From Citrus sinensis (taxonomy: Eukaryota; Streptophyta; Magnoliopsida; Sapindales; Rutaceae), in NCBI RefSeq assembly GCF_022201045.2, contig NC_068557.1:4216001-4280000 (forward strand): a stretch of DNA of 64,000 nucleotides. Direction: 5' to 3'. Shown here in pieces: positions 40,611 through 53,600 of the stretch (positions within the stretch are counted from its first letter, which is position 1; the number at the start of each line of letters is the position of its first letter). Made by a program: the position numbers and the translations under genes. Under the pieces are notes generated by a model. That model had not been told where the DNA came from. It was given only the letters and a program-made list of their open reading frames with translations, and did not search any database.

Positions 40611-41435
40611 ATGGAAAACCGGAAAGAGGTCTGTAGCTCTACGCTTAAACAAGTTTAGCTTTATTTTGATTTTTGTTTGAAACTTCAAATACATTCATCT
40701 CCGTTTTTAATCAGATATTAATTTTTTTTTTTGTTTAAATGCTCCAATTTCTGTTTTTTCAAAAAGCATCAGCTGAGTTCTTGGTGATCTCATAGAATCT
40801 GGTTCATTAATCATTATTGATGAATTTAGAGAGAATATTTAAATTGAATAAACAAAATGTCAATATTCCCACAAAAACTGCTGCAGTTTGATCTCAAAAT
40901 GTTTTACATCTGCAGAAAAATGGATTGATGACTGTCCCTCAATTTGGTGCGTGGGATCAAAAGGATCCCAGAGCTACCGACTATTCCATGGTGTTCTCAC
41001 GAGCTCGTGCCAACAGGAAGCAGCAAAAGGCTGATGTCAGGCGTAGCTACGGAAATGAACAGGAAATTCTTGCTGCTCATCAACAAGACGACGATCCTGT
41101 TATGGTAAGACTCCACTATACAGAACCATTCTCAGTTACGTATCCATCACTGTCGTCTATTCGTAACATGTTCAGTTACATGTACATGTAATACAATTGT
41201 ATATGTAAAATGTATTCAGGCTAAAGTTAAAATGTTAGATACCAGAGTCCCATTTGTAAAAAGGTTTAAAAGAAAAGAAAAAACCTCTATGAAGTAGACT
41301 AAGAAGAAAAAAGAAGATAAAAATGATGTCCCATTTTTTATTTTTTTCCCCCCTCTCTCTAATCCCTTGGAATTTATTGCCTTGCAGAGGAAAAAGAAGA
41401 TCTTGACCTACATTAACTGCTGTATCAGGCCTTGA
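40611..41435 (+). CDS. RIN4/NOI-domain small protein
   Basis: Three exons, 40611-40628, 40916-41104 and 41388-41435, all GT-AG and in phase, giving 84 residues. The first exon encodes only six residues (M-E-N-R-K-E), so the gene is easily missed. The NOI core V-P-Q-F-G-A-W-D spans residues 13-20 and is followed by Y-S-M-V-F-S-R-A-R. V-P-x-F-G-x-W is the site cut in Arabidopsis RIN4 and other NOI proteins by the bacterial protease AvrRpt2. The C-terminus N-C-C-I-R-P (Cys80, Cys81) is a likely acylation site for plasma-membrane attachment, as in RIN4. Small NOI proteins have one such domain; their roles, probably in immune or exocytosis signalling, are poorly defined. The gene converges on PYD2. 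Confidence 0.88.
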
Positions 41436-41857
41436 TTCTTTAACCTGAGATCTTCTTCAAATTTCGAGTCAAACAAAACAGAATTTTTTTTCTGTTCTGT
41501 AAATTTATAGATGAACATGTAAATTGGAGAATTAGACAAATAAGTTCTGTATTCTTGTGTGCTCTATATGTATCAACCCTACTATTAAGAATTGTTCAAA
41601 TTTTTATTGCATCTATTGTCCCCAGACGAGACAAAGAAAACAGAATAATCTAATTACAACTTCTGTAAAAAAAATTTATTAACAGGTATACATATTTTAC
41701 AAATTGGATGCAGTGTTTGTTTCTTTTGTCCAGGCGGATAAACAGCTGAATTTATTTGTCATAGTTCACAGCTCAACACAAATCTGAACATTGGGCATGA
41801 TTTTCCTTCTAATTTAGTTCCAACAACTGAAAAAAAAAAGAAGCTAATACCTGCAAT
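41436..41857. other. convergent 3' UTRs of NOI and PYD2
   Basis: 422 bases between the stop codons of two convergent genes. The AT-rich content fits overlapping or abutting 3' UTRs. No other feature is seen. Confidence 0.5.
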
Positions 41858-44800
41858 CTAGGTCGAGGACTTAAGACGCTTCACTGGAGCTTGGAGGGAA
41901 GATAAATACTTAGCATCAGCTTTGTCAAGTCCATGAAAAAGATAATTAAAGGGACGCATTTCTATGTACTTTCCAGAACCTGGAACGACATTCAGTTCAT
42001 CATTTTCCCAAACAACCCTGCCACCAGCAATCGTCACTTCAACCTTCCCCTGAGACACCATAACAGAAATTTCAAAACCTGACACACCATTATGAGGTTT
42101 GGGCACCATACGTACAAGAACAGTGACGGAGACAAAGTCCTAGATCTAGACATCTTTAAAGCATTTGCATATGCAAGCACATTTAAATTCTCAATAATGA
42201 TTGGAGGAACATTCTCACAGTATACAGCTAAAGAAAGAAAAATGCATTAGCATTTTGGGAGAAAGATAGCTGGAAAGAGAAGACTAAACTGAATAAATGA
42301 ATATAACAGCAATTTACGGTCGCAATGACTCAAACGCAACTAAAGATACAGTATTTTAATAGGCACATCAAGCATTATTACAGTTTAGCTGATTTATATT
42401 TAAAGTATTAGAATGATACAATGTTTTGTACATGGTATCCATATATAAAAGCTTATGTACTGGAAAACAAACATATTAAATGCTCTATCCCTCTCATATT
42501 ACATTGTTCTATCACAAATACTTTCATTTTGATGTTGAAAAGTTGACCTTTTTTAAGCTATTTATTTAGTCAGTGCATGCTTGTGCCTTTTATAAGATTC
42601 ATATCACATGCTACTGTCATTTTTGTTCAATAACTAGCCTCGTTTTTCTACGCATTGGCATATAATTAATCAAACCAAGAGAAACTCCTCCACTTAACGC
42701 ATGGGTGATAAAATACTTGATACATTAATTATCATCATCTACAGTAAAACTTACTTTTACTCTCCTGCCCTCATAGACATTTGTATCTAATCTAGAGTGG
42801 TGGGACCTTGCAGTAATTTCAAAGCTTGAATTTGGGTTGAATATAATTATATCTGCATCAGATCCAACAAGAATTGCTCCTTTCCTGGGATATACGTTGA
42901 ATATTCTAGCACTGCAAAATTTTCAAATATGGTAATGCATACCTCAGATTCCATGCATATGTATCATGATCAAACTATGAAACGAATATAACCGATTTAT
43001 TTCAGTGTAAGCCAAGAAGTTCATTGACAAATTAACATGAGAAAACCTTATTGAAAGAAATTTGTTCCATACCATTCAGTGCTAGTTAACCTGACATAAT
43101 CAGTCACAGAAATTTGGCCAGATTCCTTCAAGACAAAGAATTTGGAATAAAAAAGATATTAGAAATGGTGATTCTAACGAAGCTGTTTATATTAGTTGAA
43201 TGAGCTAAGATCTTTTGTGGCTTACCACCATTGTATCCCAGACCAAATGCATCCTCTCTTCGATACCTACATTGAGTGTTTGCCACAGTGAAAGTATTAG
43301 AGAGCGGAATAGATACAATCTTGTCCATATATTTAAAAAGGAACATTTGTTTTCAGAAACAAAATGGACCATTATGTATTACCATTCACACCATTTGGTA
43401 TCTTCCGGAAATCATCAATACCAAAAGCCTTTTGTGTAGAATTAAAGGCACAATGATCAGTTCCTACAAGCTGCAAAGTGTAGAAAGTACCATGTAAAAC
43501 AATTTAATATCTCTGTAAAATTTATTACAAAAGAATGTGACTTAGGCAATAATAATCCAATCTCCGGATGAGAACTCATACATTCCCCTTGTAGCTTAAA
43601 GCCATTTACTGACATTTTTGCAGTCAGCATTTGCAGCGAAAATTGTTGCAACTTACAATGTCACAGCAAATGCATAATTTCCAAAGAACATTGATTTAAT
43701 TGTCATAGAATACTCAAGCGATAATATGAATCAACAAGTATGCCACTTTGCGGTAAACTCTCATAGAAAGAAGAGAGAAACCTGCAAAATCCCAGTTGCA
43801 AGGGCAGCTTGTAGAGCCTTGTTGTGTCCTGATGCTCTAATAGGGGGACTCATGACATACCTGAAATGTCAAAGGATTGTAATGCTTTAAGAAAGCAATG
43901 AAGCGGACCAAACAAGGGGAAGAAAAAGGAAGCATGAAGATACTTGCTTTGCAGCAGTGACAAAATCTGAATGCCAAAGCCAAGAATCATCAAGGACTAA
44001 TCCAGAAACTACTGGCTCTCCAATGACCCTCTGCCCTGCAATTAATAAAAGTAGAGTAAGTATCGAGCCTAATGCTATCACCACCACTAACAAAACATTG
44101 CAACAGGAGAAAGGAGATGTTTAAACTATAGTTTAGATATCTATCTATATTCCGACAAAATAGAGAAAGGAAAGCCTAAAATTACAATTAAATGAAATGA
44201 ACCAAATTGTGAAATATCTATGGTAGCAACACACTTGCACTAGGATCTCAGTCAATTTTACATATCTCATCGTATCTGTGTTGATTTTTTTACTTTTCAG
44301 TTGTAGGCATAACATCAGAACAGGGTATAAGATAAGCAGAAATCCTGACAGAACCATAAATTAAAAGGAATTTAACTGGCAGTTAAACTTGAAACAAAAC
44401 AGTTTTTACATTTTAAGAGAGGAAAAAAACACTACGGAAACCGTTCAATCTTGGAATTATTAAACCCCAGTTAATTGTTTCTAGCTATTTGAATACGACT
44501 AATGCTGATAAGATTGATGTTATCAACTTCTATGAAGAAAAATACTTCTCATAACTAGCCAATTAACTCTTCGTTACTCGGAGCCTTAAAGCATCAAGCT
44601 ATTTCCCTCTTTCTCTGTATCAGTTGTCAAGAGTACTTAGATGATGAGAAACTATTATATAAAAGTGTAGAATTTGCAGCAACAAAACAATCTATTTGTA
44701 TTTGGCTTCAACAAAATTCTACCATCCTAATGATATTACTGCAGGAATCACACAATGGAATTGTAATATTTAGAAAGTTTGGACCTGCTTTTCGAGCTTT

Positions 44801-47712
44801 AGCTATTTCTTCCATTGCATCCATGCTCATGACATGAACAACATAAAGAGGTGTATTCACAAACTCTGCCAAACGAATTGCGCGAGTGGTTGCCTCTCCT
44901 TCCAGCTGCATAGACACGGTATCATAAATCTCAATAGAAAAGGGTATGATCTATTTTTCCCACACAGCGAAAATTAGCAAAGACAATGCAGTGAATGTAT
45001 AATATTTGTCAGTAAAATAGTAACAAAAATGTACATTTTCTTTTTAACTGTCCAAATTTTTTTTAAGTGCATCTTTACACGCAAAAAAAGAAAAAGTTAA
45101 AAAAAAAAAGACAAACAATGTGATCACAAGGAAATACAGAAGCACAGGAAAAGTAACAGTTATTTCAACTAATGACAAGAACCACAGATACAGATAACTA
45201 ATAGATAAATGACAGTAAAATTCTATTTTTCTCCATAATATGCTTCAAAAGTACACATTGCCAAAAGTTAGATGACATTGATATCTGATTATATTTAAGG
45301 TCTGAGCTTTGGTTGAACATCAGCAACAGACATCAGCTCCAGTGCCCCAGGAAAGGGAAATTGAAAGTCACATATTCACATTCTCTGTTTAAATTGGTAA
45401 AATATTTTATACGTACTCCATCCTTTCAGAGCAAAGCGGTTGACACAACAATTTCAGACTATATGCTCCATGTGAAAGAAGATAACACACATCAATACAT
45501 ATAGTCCAGCATAAATTTCATAGTACCACCAAAAAAAATAAAGTTATCTAAAAGATACCTCTACTTGCATTTTAAAAAAAAAAAAAAGGCAATACCAGAA
45601 GAAAATATGAATTCAAAAGTGTCAAAACATATTTCAAGAATTACCAATGGAGGCCTAGAAAGAGCATGTCCCTCCGGACCGGTAATACCAAGCTCAATCA
45701 TCCTTTTCTGTCCTTCGAATACAGCATCTCCATTTTCGGCATGGACCATAGCCAAGGCCCCTAGAGACTTGCACCTCTTGAATCCTTCTATTAAAAGCTC
45801 ATCATTGATCATAAAAGAACCCTTGTATGCCATGAAAAACTTGAAAGAGTTGATACCTATGAGTTGGCAATGACTAAAATTACTATATGTGTAGAAACCA
45901 ACAGGAATCCAGAATAAACCATTCATCATGGATTATTGATGTAATCAAATAAAAAATGAGAAATTAAAATCCAGATTACATAAGCTAAAAATTAGGGGGG
46001 CAAACCTTTCTCCTTAACCATAACTTCCATTTCGTCAGAAACTATTTCATCCCATTTTGTAATTGCCATATGGAAACCATAATCCATGCAAGAATTCTTT
46101 GCCTTTTTTTCATACGCTTCAAAACCAGCAGTCAAGCTTCCATTAATGGGTATAACAAAGTCAATGTGCATGGTTGTCCCACCGGCTAGTGCCGCAGCCT
46201 GACCACTGAAGAAATCGTCAATGGTTTCAGAACCCATGAACTCCATAGCAAGGTGAGTGTGAGGATCTATTCCTCCTGTCAATTTCACAATTGTAAGAAA
46301 AAAAAAAAAAAAAAGGTAATCAGGTCAGATTTATGTAAATAAAAAGGTATTAAGGATAATGTGGACATGGTATTAGTCTTGGGTTTGGAGTTAACAGCAA
46401 TGGTAGCACAAAATTCTAGAGAATAGGGAGTCCTCCAAGTTTGAAATCTGAGAAAACATCAAGAAAGAAAGAAATACAACATAAGGAGCCCAAAGTGACT
46501 GTAACGATAGAAAAACAAAACATATGATATACTCATTACAGAACCTCATATGATGTAGCACAGAACAGATTTACACATGCACTGAGAGAAGGATTAACCT
46601 GACTCTGGCATTTAGATTGCAGAAATTTATGTAAACAAATAATGCACATCAAATAATCTTGACAAAGCATTTCATGCTATATCACATCAAGGGGTGGCAA
46701 TTCATGTTATGGTGTCTTATTTGTTTCAAGTCAAATTTAAGCTACTGTTGAAATCAAAATACAGATACAACCCATTTCTTCAACATGTCTAATGGTGTTG
46801 ACCCTTTTAACAAAGTTAATACCAAAAAATAAAAAATAATTTTAAAGCACGTCAAATATGTCAGGTTCATAAATGGGTTAACAGGACACGAGTATAAAAG
46901 TAATAATTATTCATGTCATAATCAAGTTCACGAATAGAGTGTACACACGATTGTATCTGCGTTATGTTATCATGTTGTGACACATGTTGCCACCCATTCA
47001 CATCCTTATATTGGGTTCCATAGTATAGAATTTGATATCACCAATTTGAAATTTAACCTGGCATAACAAATTTTCCAGTGGCATCCAGCACTTTTACATC
47101 ATCACCAACCTGCCAAGTGCCGACAGGGAACAGCAATCAAATTATTCAACAAGCAGCAATAAAAACATATATAGTGGATATTAGTATACTGGAGGGATTA
47201 TAAAAAGTACATTAATATTAGGTTGCACGGCAACAACGATACCGTCCTCGACATAAACATCAGCAATCTGCTGATGGTGAGCATTAACCACTGTTCCGCC
47301 CTTGATCAAGATCTTCGCTGATGATGACGATGACGATTGAATTCCACACTGGAGCCCACCGTACTCACTCCCCGCATCACAAAACTATTGAAAAATAAAG
47401 TAACAAACTATTGACTTAGATGAAGTTCATGTCTAAGTCACTCCCAGCATCACAAAACTATTATTACAAAGTAACAAACTATTGACTTAGATAAAGTTCA
47501 TATCACAAACAAATGAAATTTAAAATTTGTTTGATTATTGACAAGTAATTAATTTAATTTCTAAAAAATTTAAAAAAAAAAAAAGAGGATAAACAGAAGG
47601 AGAATAGGCGTTACTACAATACCAGGTTATTTGATTCGGAAATTGGAGGAAAGTAAAGGAGAAGAAGAAGAAGAGCGACCGAAGTGAGTTGATGAGTGAA
47701 AGCAGAGGCCAT
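41858..47712 (-). CDS. PYD2: dihydropyrimidinase
   Basis: Thirteen minus-strand exons: 47712-47623, 47384-47211, 47109-47058, 46275-46006, 45856-45645, 44905-44785, 44035-43948, 43860-43782, 43470-43383, 43266-43226, 43125-43073, 42911-42755 and 42049-41858. Phases agree throughout, giving 538 residues. The first exon is a signal peptide (Leu-rich core after M-A-S-A-F-T-H-Q-L), suggesting entry to the secretory system. Amidohydrolase residues are visible: D-P-H-T-H (His111, His113), the metal-bridging lysine in A-Y-K-G-S (about Lys207), V-H-A-E-N, V-H-V-M-S and G-T-D-H-C. It opens the ring of dihydrouracil and dihydrothymine, the second step of reductive pyrimidine breakdown. The intron 43947-43861 uses a GC donor; all others are GT-AG. 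Confidence 0.95.
43861..43947 (-). other. GC-AG intron in PYD2
   Basis: On the gene strand the exon ends ..GCTGCAAA and the intron begins GCAAGT, ending ..TTTCAG. Splicing there makes A-A-K-Y-V-M-S-P-P, which agrees with the family. The nearby GT (three bases further on) would put the next exon out of frame, giving a stop within eight codons. Confidence 0.85.
47367..47511 (-). repeat. 73-bp tandem duplication across the PYD2 exon 2 acceptor
   Basis: 'gcatcacaaaactatt' recurs with a spacing of 73 bp (47374 and 47447). 'agtaacaaactattgactta' also recurs downstream of each copy. The first copy contains the used acceptor (AG at 47386-47385) and the first codons of exon 2. The second copy offers the same acceptor sequence inside intron 1. 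Confidence 0.85.
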
Positions 47713-48700
47713 GGAATGAATCATCAGGCAATGCGTCATGAGTCAGCCTGTGCCTAGTTGGATACTCGATCTTCCAGTACACCATGCAGATCCTTATTGC
47801 GGCTTTGTGAGGCGAGTTTTGTTTGTAATTTGCACTTTGTCAATAACTCCCTGATCCTTGGGACCAATTGGGCCAAAACTTACAAAATACAATGTAGGCC
47901 CAGCGGTATCAACAAAGGGTAACGTGGCTAATAGTCGGATTGAGCTACGAACAAACATTTATGCGAGCATTACCCATAATTGGGATTCCTATATTATATT
48001 TTATTTAATAATAATTATACATTAAATTATTGTATTACACAGATATTTATAACTGCTATTATAGTAGATATTAAATTAATATTTATAATCATATATACAT
48101 AATTGAGACTTATATTATTACATAAATTTAATTAATTACATGTCCAAACAAATAACCCTTACAGAGAAGAGATGTCTCTACTCTATTCGTATTTCGAAAG
48201 AGAAAAAAATTTATAAATATTTTTATCTCCCACAATATTTTTGTAGGGACTTAAAGTGTGAGGGCAGCAACCCAACCACCGGAGCCAAAGACCTAGTGGT
48301 GGATTCGTATATTTTATTATCAATCCGGATGCGATCCGAATTTTATCATCCCCAATTAAAGGGGTTAAAGAAAGAACAAAAAGATTAACCAGTAAGATTT
48401 ATAAGTTACTTACATAGAGCGTAAGAAGGTCAAAAGCGTAAATATACAAAGAAAGGGGTTTTAAAGATATATGGAGGAGTGCGAACAGTCCATCCCCAAA
48501 TGAAGCTATAGAAAGTCCATTGTGCAGTTTGCGGAGCCCGATCCATTTGTAGGGTTAATTGCTTGCTAGATTTTGTCTGTGTGCGGGGGAAGAGGGGATT
48601 AGGGTTTTGCTAAACCCTAAATTTCGAATGAGAAGGAATTCTGAATCAACCGAATAGAATCTGTTTGCTTTCTTTGAAACCAATTCTTCTAAAATTTCTA
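47713..48700. promoter_or_regulatory. region between divergent PYD2 and AATF; telo-box near the AATF leader
   Basis: Divergent promoter region. A telo-box AAACCCTAA lies at 48612-48620 within 'agggttttgctaaaccctaa'. Two GGGCC-type words lie at about 47870-47905 ('ttgggcc' and 'aggccc'). Telo-boxes are common near starts of plant ribosome-biogenesis genes, which suits AATF. No coding region is supported. Confidence 0.45.
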
Positions 48701-50592
48701 CTTGGCAAGTCTATATTTCTTAGATGGGATTTGGGTAAATCCGAATAATCCGATCGGATTGAACTGCTACTTGAAAATATATATATACACACAGATACAA
48801 AAGTACAAACTAAAAAATCCCAAATTGAAAAATAAATACCTAATTCCTAAACTACAAAGCAGCCTCGACTGGCGCACAAACCAGACCCACAACATTAAGC
48901 TTCTCCAGACAAACCACGAACCAGAACCACGACCTGACTGACGCACACGCGACCCACGCCGCCTACGACACAAAACAAAACGAACCCAGCCGCGACTTGA
49001 TCGAGCTCCAGACCCACGACGCCGAAGACGGTCAAGACACAACCCAAACGATCCCGGCCGGCCAGTTGCACGGCGCACGCCATCGAGGTTCCAGACGAAC
49101 AGCTGACAGCGCAACCTCGCGACTTGTTCGTGGTAATCCTGACGCATGACGACTCCCGATGATTTGTGTTTAAATTTTATACTTAAAACGTATTTGTTTC
49201 ATATTTGCTTTTCGCATTTGTATTTATACTTTATTTGGGTTGAGAACACCAATAGGCATTAGTTTTGGAACCTGAAAACTTTTAGGTGGAAATAGGCTAA
49301 TGCGGTAGTGTTATCGTAGCAGTACTGACTTTGTCTTTTTGGAGGATTTTGTTTTGTGTTTTGCTCGTTCATCTAAATATGTATCAGTGTGGTGATGGTT
49401 TTCACTTTGGTGAAGGAAGTTTGATATACTTGGAAATGTAGTTGTAGCCTAGCCTGTAAGGTCTTTGTGAATTGTGATGTTGCTGTACTCTCAATAAAAT
49501 GCATGAATTTCATATGTGGAATTTGTTTTCTTTTAATTTTAAAATTCACGCTCGCATCCAATTAAAATTAAAGGATTGCACCTTTTTTTTTTAATTCTTT
49601 TGAAAGATGAAAGGATTCAAACTTGTGGTTGTAGGATTATTCTGGTTTATTTTGTTGTTGGATGATAAAGTTTTATTTTGTGTTGTTTATTTGGAGACTT
49701 GGAGATTCCTCGCCTAGATGCTCCTAAATGTTGTTGGATGATAATTTTTATTTTGTTATTGAGACTTGAGATGGATGTTGAATGCTTAAATTCTTCCAAG
49801 ATAGCTGCTGAGAGTTATGAGAACGTAGTCAAAATTGACTCAGTTCAATTATGTCATATTTTCAATTTGCAATCATTTGGAACGTGATTACCTGGTTGGT
49901 TGGTTCTTATCTTATATTAGCTTATGGTTATCTGGTTGGTTCTCTTTTGGTTAATATAAATTCTTTAGAAAATTCTCTTTTGGTTTTCTTTTGATTTGGT
50001 GGCATACTACTACCTTCCTTAGTTCCTTGCTCTTGAGGAGTTGCTAACTTGATGTGATTATTTTGATTCTTTGAACATGAAAATTTGATTTGAACATGTG
50101 AAATGCTTTGTGTAAATTTTACGAGATTGTTGAATATATGATCAAGAAAGTTTATATTGTCATTAGTTTTCTTTTCTTTTTTGACGATTTACATTACTTG
50201 TGTTTTCATTAATTATAGATTTCATGAATTTTTTAAGAAAATTATCAAAAGGTTCCCAAATCCGAATTCAATCCGAACTAATCCAAATTTTAAATATAAT
50301 CCGAATCCAAAATATAATCCGAATCCAAAATATAATCCGAAATCCAAACTCAACCGAACCGATCCGAAAGCAAACTTATCCAAAATATTCATCTGATCGG
50401 ATTGGATTGGAATCAGATGAATTTTTTCCCAATCCGAATTATCTGAATCCAATTTTGCCCGTCCCTATTTTATACTCTGTTTGGTTTCATAAATTAGCTG
50501 AAGTAATCAAGAGAGTCAACTTAACCGTGTAATAGTTATCTTGCAAATCACAATCAAATTTGATATTAATTATGTGGTTGTTTGAATTTTAG
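48701..50592 (+). other. probable 5' UTR intron of AATF, with transposon debris
   Basis: An acceptor-like TTTTAG ends at 50592, ten bases before the AATF ATG. This implies an untranslated upstream exon. One plausible donor is GTAAAT at 48735, giving an intron of about 1.86 kb; this is inference. The stretch contains a GC-rich island (48888-49150) without a recognisable product. It also has the 'aatccgaat'-rich MITE remnant at 50240-50468. Confidence 0.4.
50240..50468. mobile_element. hAT-like MITE remnant with internal 18-bp repeat
   Basis: Many 'aatccgaa' words on one side and 'cggattgg' on the other. The end GCCCGTCCCTA is, read in reverse, TAGGGACGGGC, typical of plant hAT-type MITE ends. 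At about 50296-50350 an 18-bp unit (TATAATCCGAATCCAAAA) is repeated three times, the last copy imperfect. Only one end is clear. Confidence 0.5.
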
Positions 50593-50601
50593 GGTTTCAA
50601 A

Positions 50602-53600
50602 ATGGGTTCGTCTTCAAAGCGAGCAAGGAATGCAAAGGAAAGCGACAGTTATTCCGAAGACTTGAGTGATTTTGAAAATGACCAGATGACGGTTAGTAAA
50701 TTTCTAATTTTTTTTTTGGGGGTTTTCATTTATGTTATAATGTTATCTGTGTTATAAGCTGATTGACAATTTGTAAATTAGGTTGATTCTGAAGAAGAAG
50801 AGGAAGAATCTGATGGTGTAGAATTAGAAGATGGAGATGAAGAAGAGGGGAGTTCAGATGATGAAGAACAAGAGGCAAAGGAGAATGAAGATGGTGGTGA
50901 AGATGATGAGATGGAAGAGCTAGAGAAAGAATACATGGATCTTCGTCATCAAGAACAGTAAATTTTCTCTTAGTTTCTTTTATAGTTTTTATTTTAATTG
51001 CAGAAGAAAACCATCTTTCTTCTGCAATATGTTGTCGGAACGATGTTGGTATATCCACATCTTTTGTCTTTGACTCAGGGATATATTGAAAAATATTAAG
51101 CGACATAAGGATGAAGATATTCTTAAAGGTCAAGCAGTAAATAATCAAAAGGTATTATGTTTTTATTTGATTTCATCAATGGCCAATGTTCAGTGAACAA
51201 TTACTGTATCATGATGGTGTCATTTGCTGTTGTTTAACCTTTTCTTTTTTCTTTTTTCTTTTTTTGAACTTTCTTCTGTTCTTGGTAAAGGCTCTCTGGG
51301 ACAAGACTCTTGAGTTCAGATTCTTACTTCAGAAAGCATTCTCAAGTTCGAATAGATTACCCCAGGTACACTGTAATGCATAATTTTGTTTTAATTTTGT
51401 AGGGCTGTCTATGACTTTTATGCATTGTTGGTGACATGATAGATTTTGTCTGCAGGAGCCTGTCAGGTCTTCATTCTGTGAGTCAGATGAAGGAGTCAGT
51501 GCGGCATATTCAGACCTTATTACATCTTCCAAGAAGACTTTAGATTCTCTGTTGGAACTGCAAGAGGTATGTCTTTTGTTCAGAAAACCTTCCCTGCCTT
51601 CTAGTTAGCTTGTCACTATTTGTTGAGAAAAGCATTGTTACATCAGTATGACCGTCACACTCTTTTCCATCTGCTTACTTTTTTTTTTTTAAATATTCAG
51701 GCTCTACTTGAGAAGAATCCATCCATTGCTCAATCCCCAGATGGTATGGCAAAAACCTGTCAATATTTTGTCTGCTATTTGTGTACCTGGTTGTGTTTGA
51801 ATTGATCGAAAGTCTATAATGGATTGGATGATCTTTCAATCAGCATTTTTTCTTGAGCTTCCCAAGAAACTATATCCATCATTTTCCTGTTTATGCTTTC
51901 ATAGGCATTACTTATGTGAATACTGTGGATCTTGATGGTATTTTGTTCTAATCCATGTTCCAATCCAAAGGTAACACTGGGAAAACATCTAAAAAGCATT
52001 CAGAGGATGATAAGAACTTGGATGCAGAAGGCGATGAAGATTGGGGCTGCATTTCTCATATGCATAAAAGGTACTTCGAGGATCTTGTGGATGTTCTACT
52101 GTTTTCCAATGCCAAACTGACATTTTATTTAAGAGCAGTGGTATTGAGTTTTTTGTTTTGCCTGATGCAGAGATCAAGAATAGGGAAAACATTTTATGCC
52201 GTTGCCCCATGTCTCTTCTGTGCCCTACCTTCTGTCTTATATCATTTCATTGTTTTTTTTTTTTTTTGAGAGATATCATTTCATTGTTTGATTCTGTAGT
52301 TTTTAGCACAGCTTTTTCTTTGTGGTATACTCCATTTTGTATTTATTGCCACATACTTAAAAAACAGTATAAAATACTCGCATGTTTCAAGATGGAATCT
52401 CAACCCTATTAGGCTATTACTGCATCTGCTGCTGAGGGAACACTCATAGGGCTCTCGTGCTTTGACCATTTCTCTCATTTGGTTGCTTGCATTGTCTTCT
52501 TGTTTGAACAACCATTTGATGTGCGGAGTCTTAACAACTTGAAACTTTTACTGCTTTTATCTTGTAGAATAGCTGTTTTTAGAGACAAATCAATTGACAA
52601 ATGGCAGAGAAAGACACAGGTGACGACTGGTGCTGCAGCTATTAAAGGCAAATTGCACGCTTTTAATCAGGTGAGTTAAATTGGATTCGACCCATTTATT
52701 AAGAATCAACTTTTTCAAATCCCAACTCATTTAATTCAAATCGAATGGATTGGCCCCACCTCTAAGAGGTACAACATGACTTGCATGATTTCATCTTCTC
52801 TTCACAGAATATTAGTGATCAAGTTGCTGCTTATATGAGGGATCCGAGTAGGATGATAAAGCAGATGCAACAAAGAAGGTCAACAGTTGGTGTCTTCGAG
52901 GCTGTAAGTTAATTGATCCGCCCACCTCCTTCACTCTCAGATTTTAGATACTTAGATGAGATAGCTAAGTTCTCAATTATTCTTTGGTTTTACTGATTAT
53001 CCGGCTTATTGTCTGGCAGGTTGCTGTAGGAGTGGACAATACTAAGGGAAAGGTAATCATATTGGTTTATTGGATATGTTGCTGCTGTTGAACCATACTC
53101 TTCAGCAGCATTGTATTTTTGTGCCAACTCAACAAGATGCTTATCTTATCCTCTTACTCTGATTAGGAGGAAAATCCTGATGGTGACCCAGAACTTTTAG
53201 ATGACTCTGAATTCTATCAACAGTTACTGAAGGAATTTTTTGAGACAATTGATCCAACATCCTCAGGTAGATTTCAATATCATCTTGTAAATTGTCATTG
53301 TATATGCAAGTCAGTATGCATGTTGAATGCACTTGTACCTTCGGAGACCTTTGGTTTACATTTATAAATACCTCTGCATAAGCAAAATTTGATATCGGAC
53401 CCTTTTTAGGGCAAAATGTGCCATGAATCCATGAACACCATTAAAATGGCAAGCATTGTATTATCAGGTTGCTAGACAAACTATGCTAATTTTCATTCTG
53501 TCATCATGTTCAGAGAACCCATTTACAATATTTTTACATTTACAATCAATATTTGATTATAACAGTAGGATATAGTGGATGTTCTTTGGAAAACAAAATT

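Noticed and set aside
43942-43943. Canonical GT donor for PYD2 exon 7
   Set aside because: It shifts the next exon into a frame with an early stop and breaks the conserved K-Y-V-M-S-P-P; the GC donor at 43947-43946 fits.
48767-49147. Reverse-strand frame of 126 codons
   Set aside because: Open only because the segment is GC-rich and Arg/Gly biased; no domain and no splice or promoter context. Kept as a finding, not as a gene.
50296-50350. Three spaced 18-bp repeats, CRISPR-like at first glance
   Set aside because: The copies are directly adjacent without spacers, within a eukaryotic MITE remnant.
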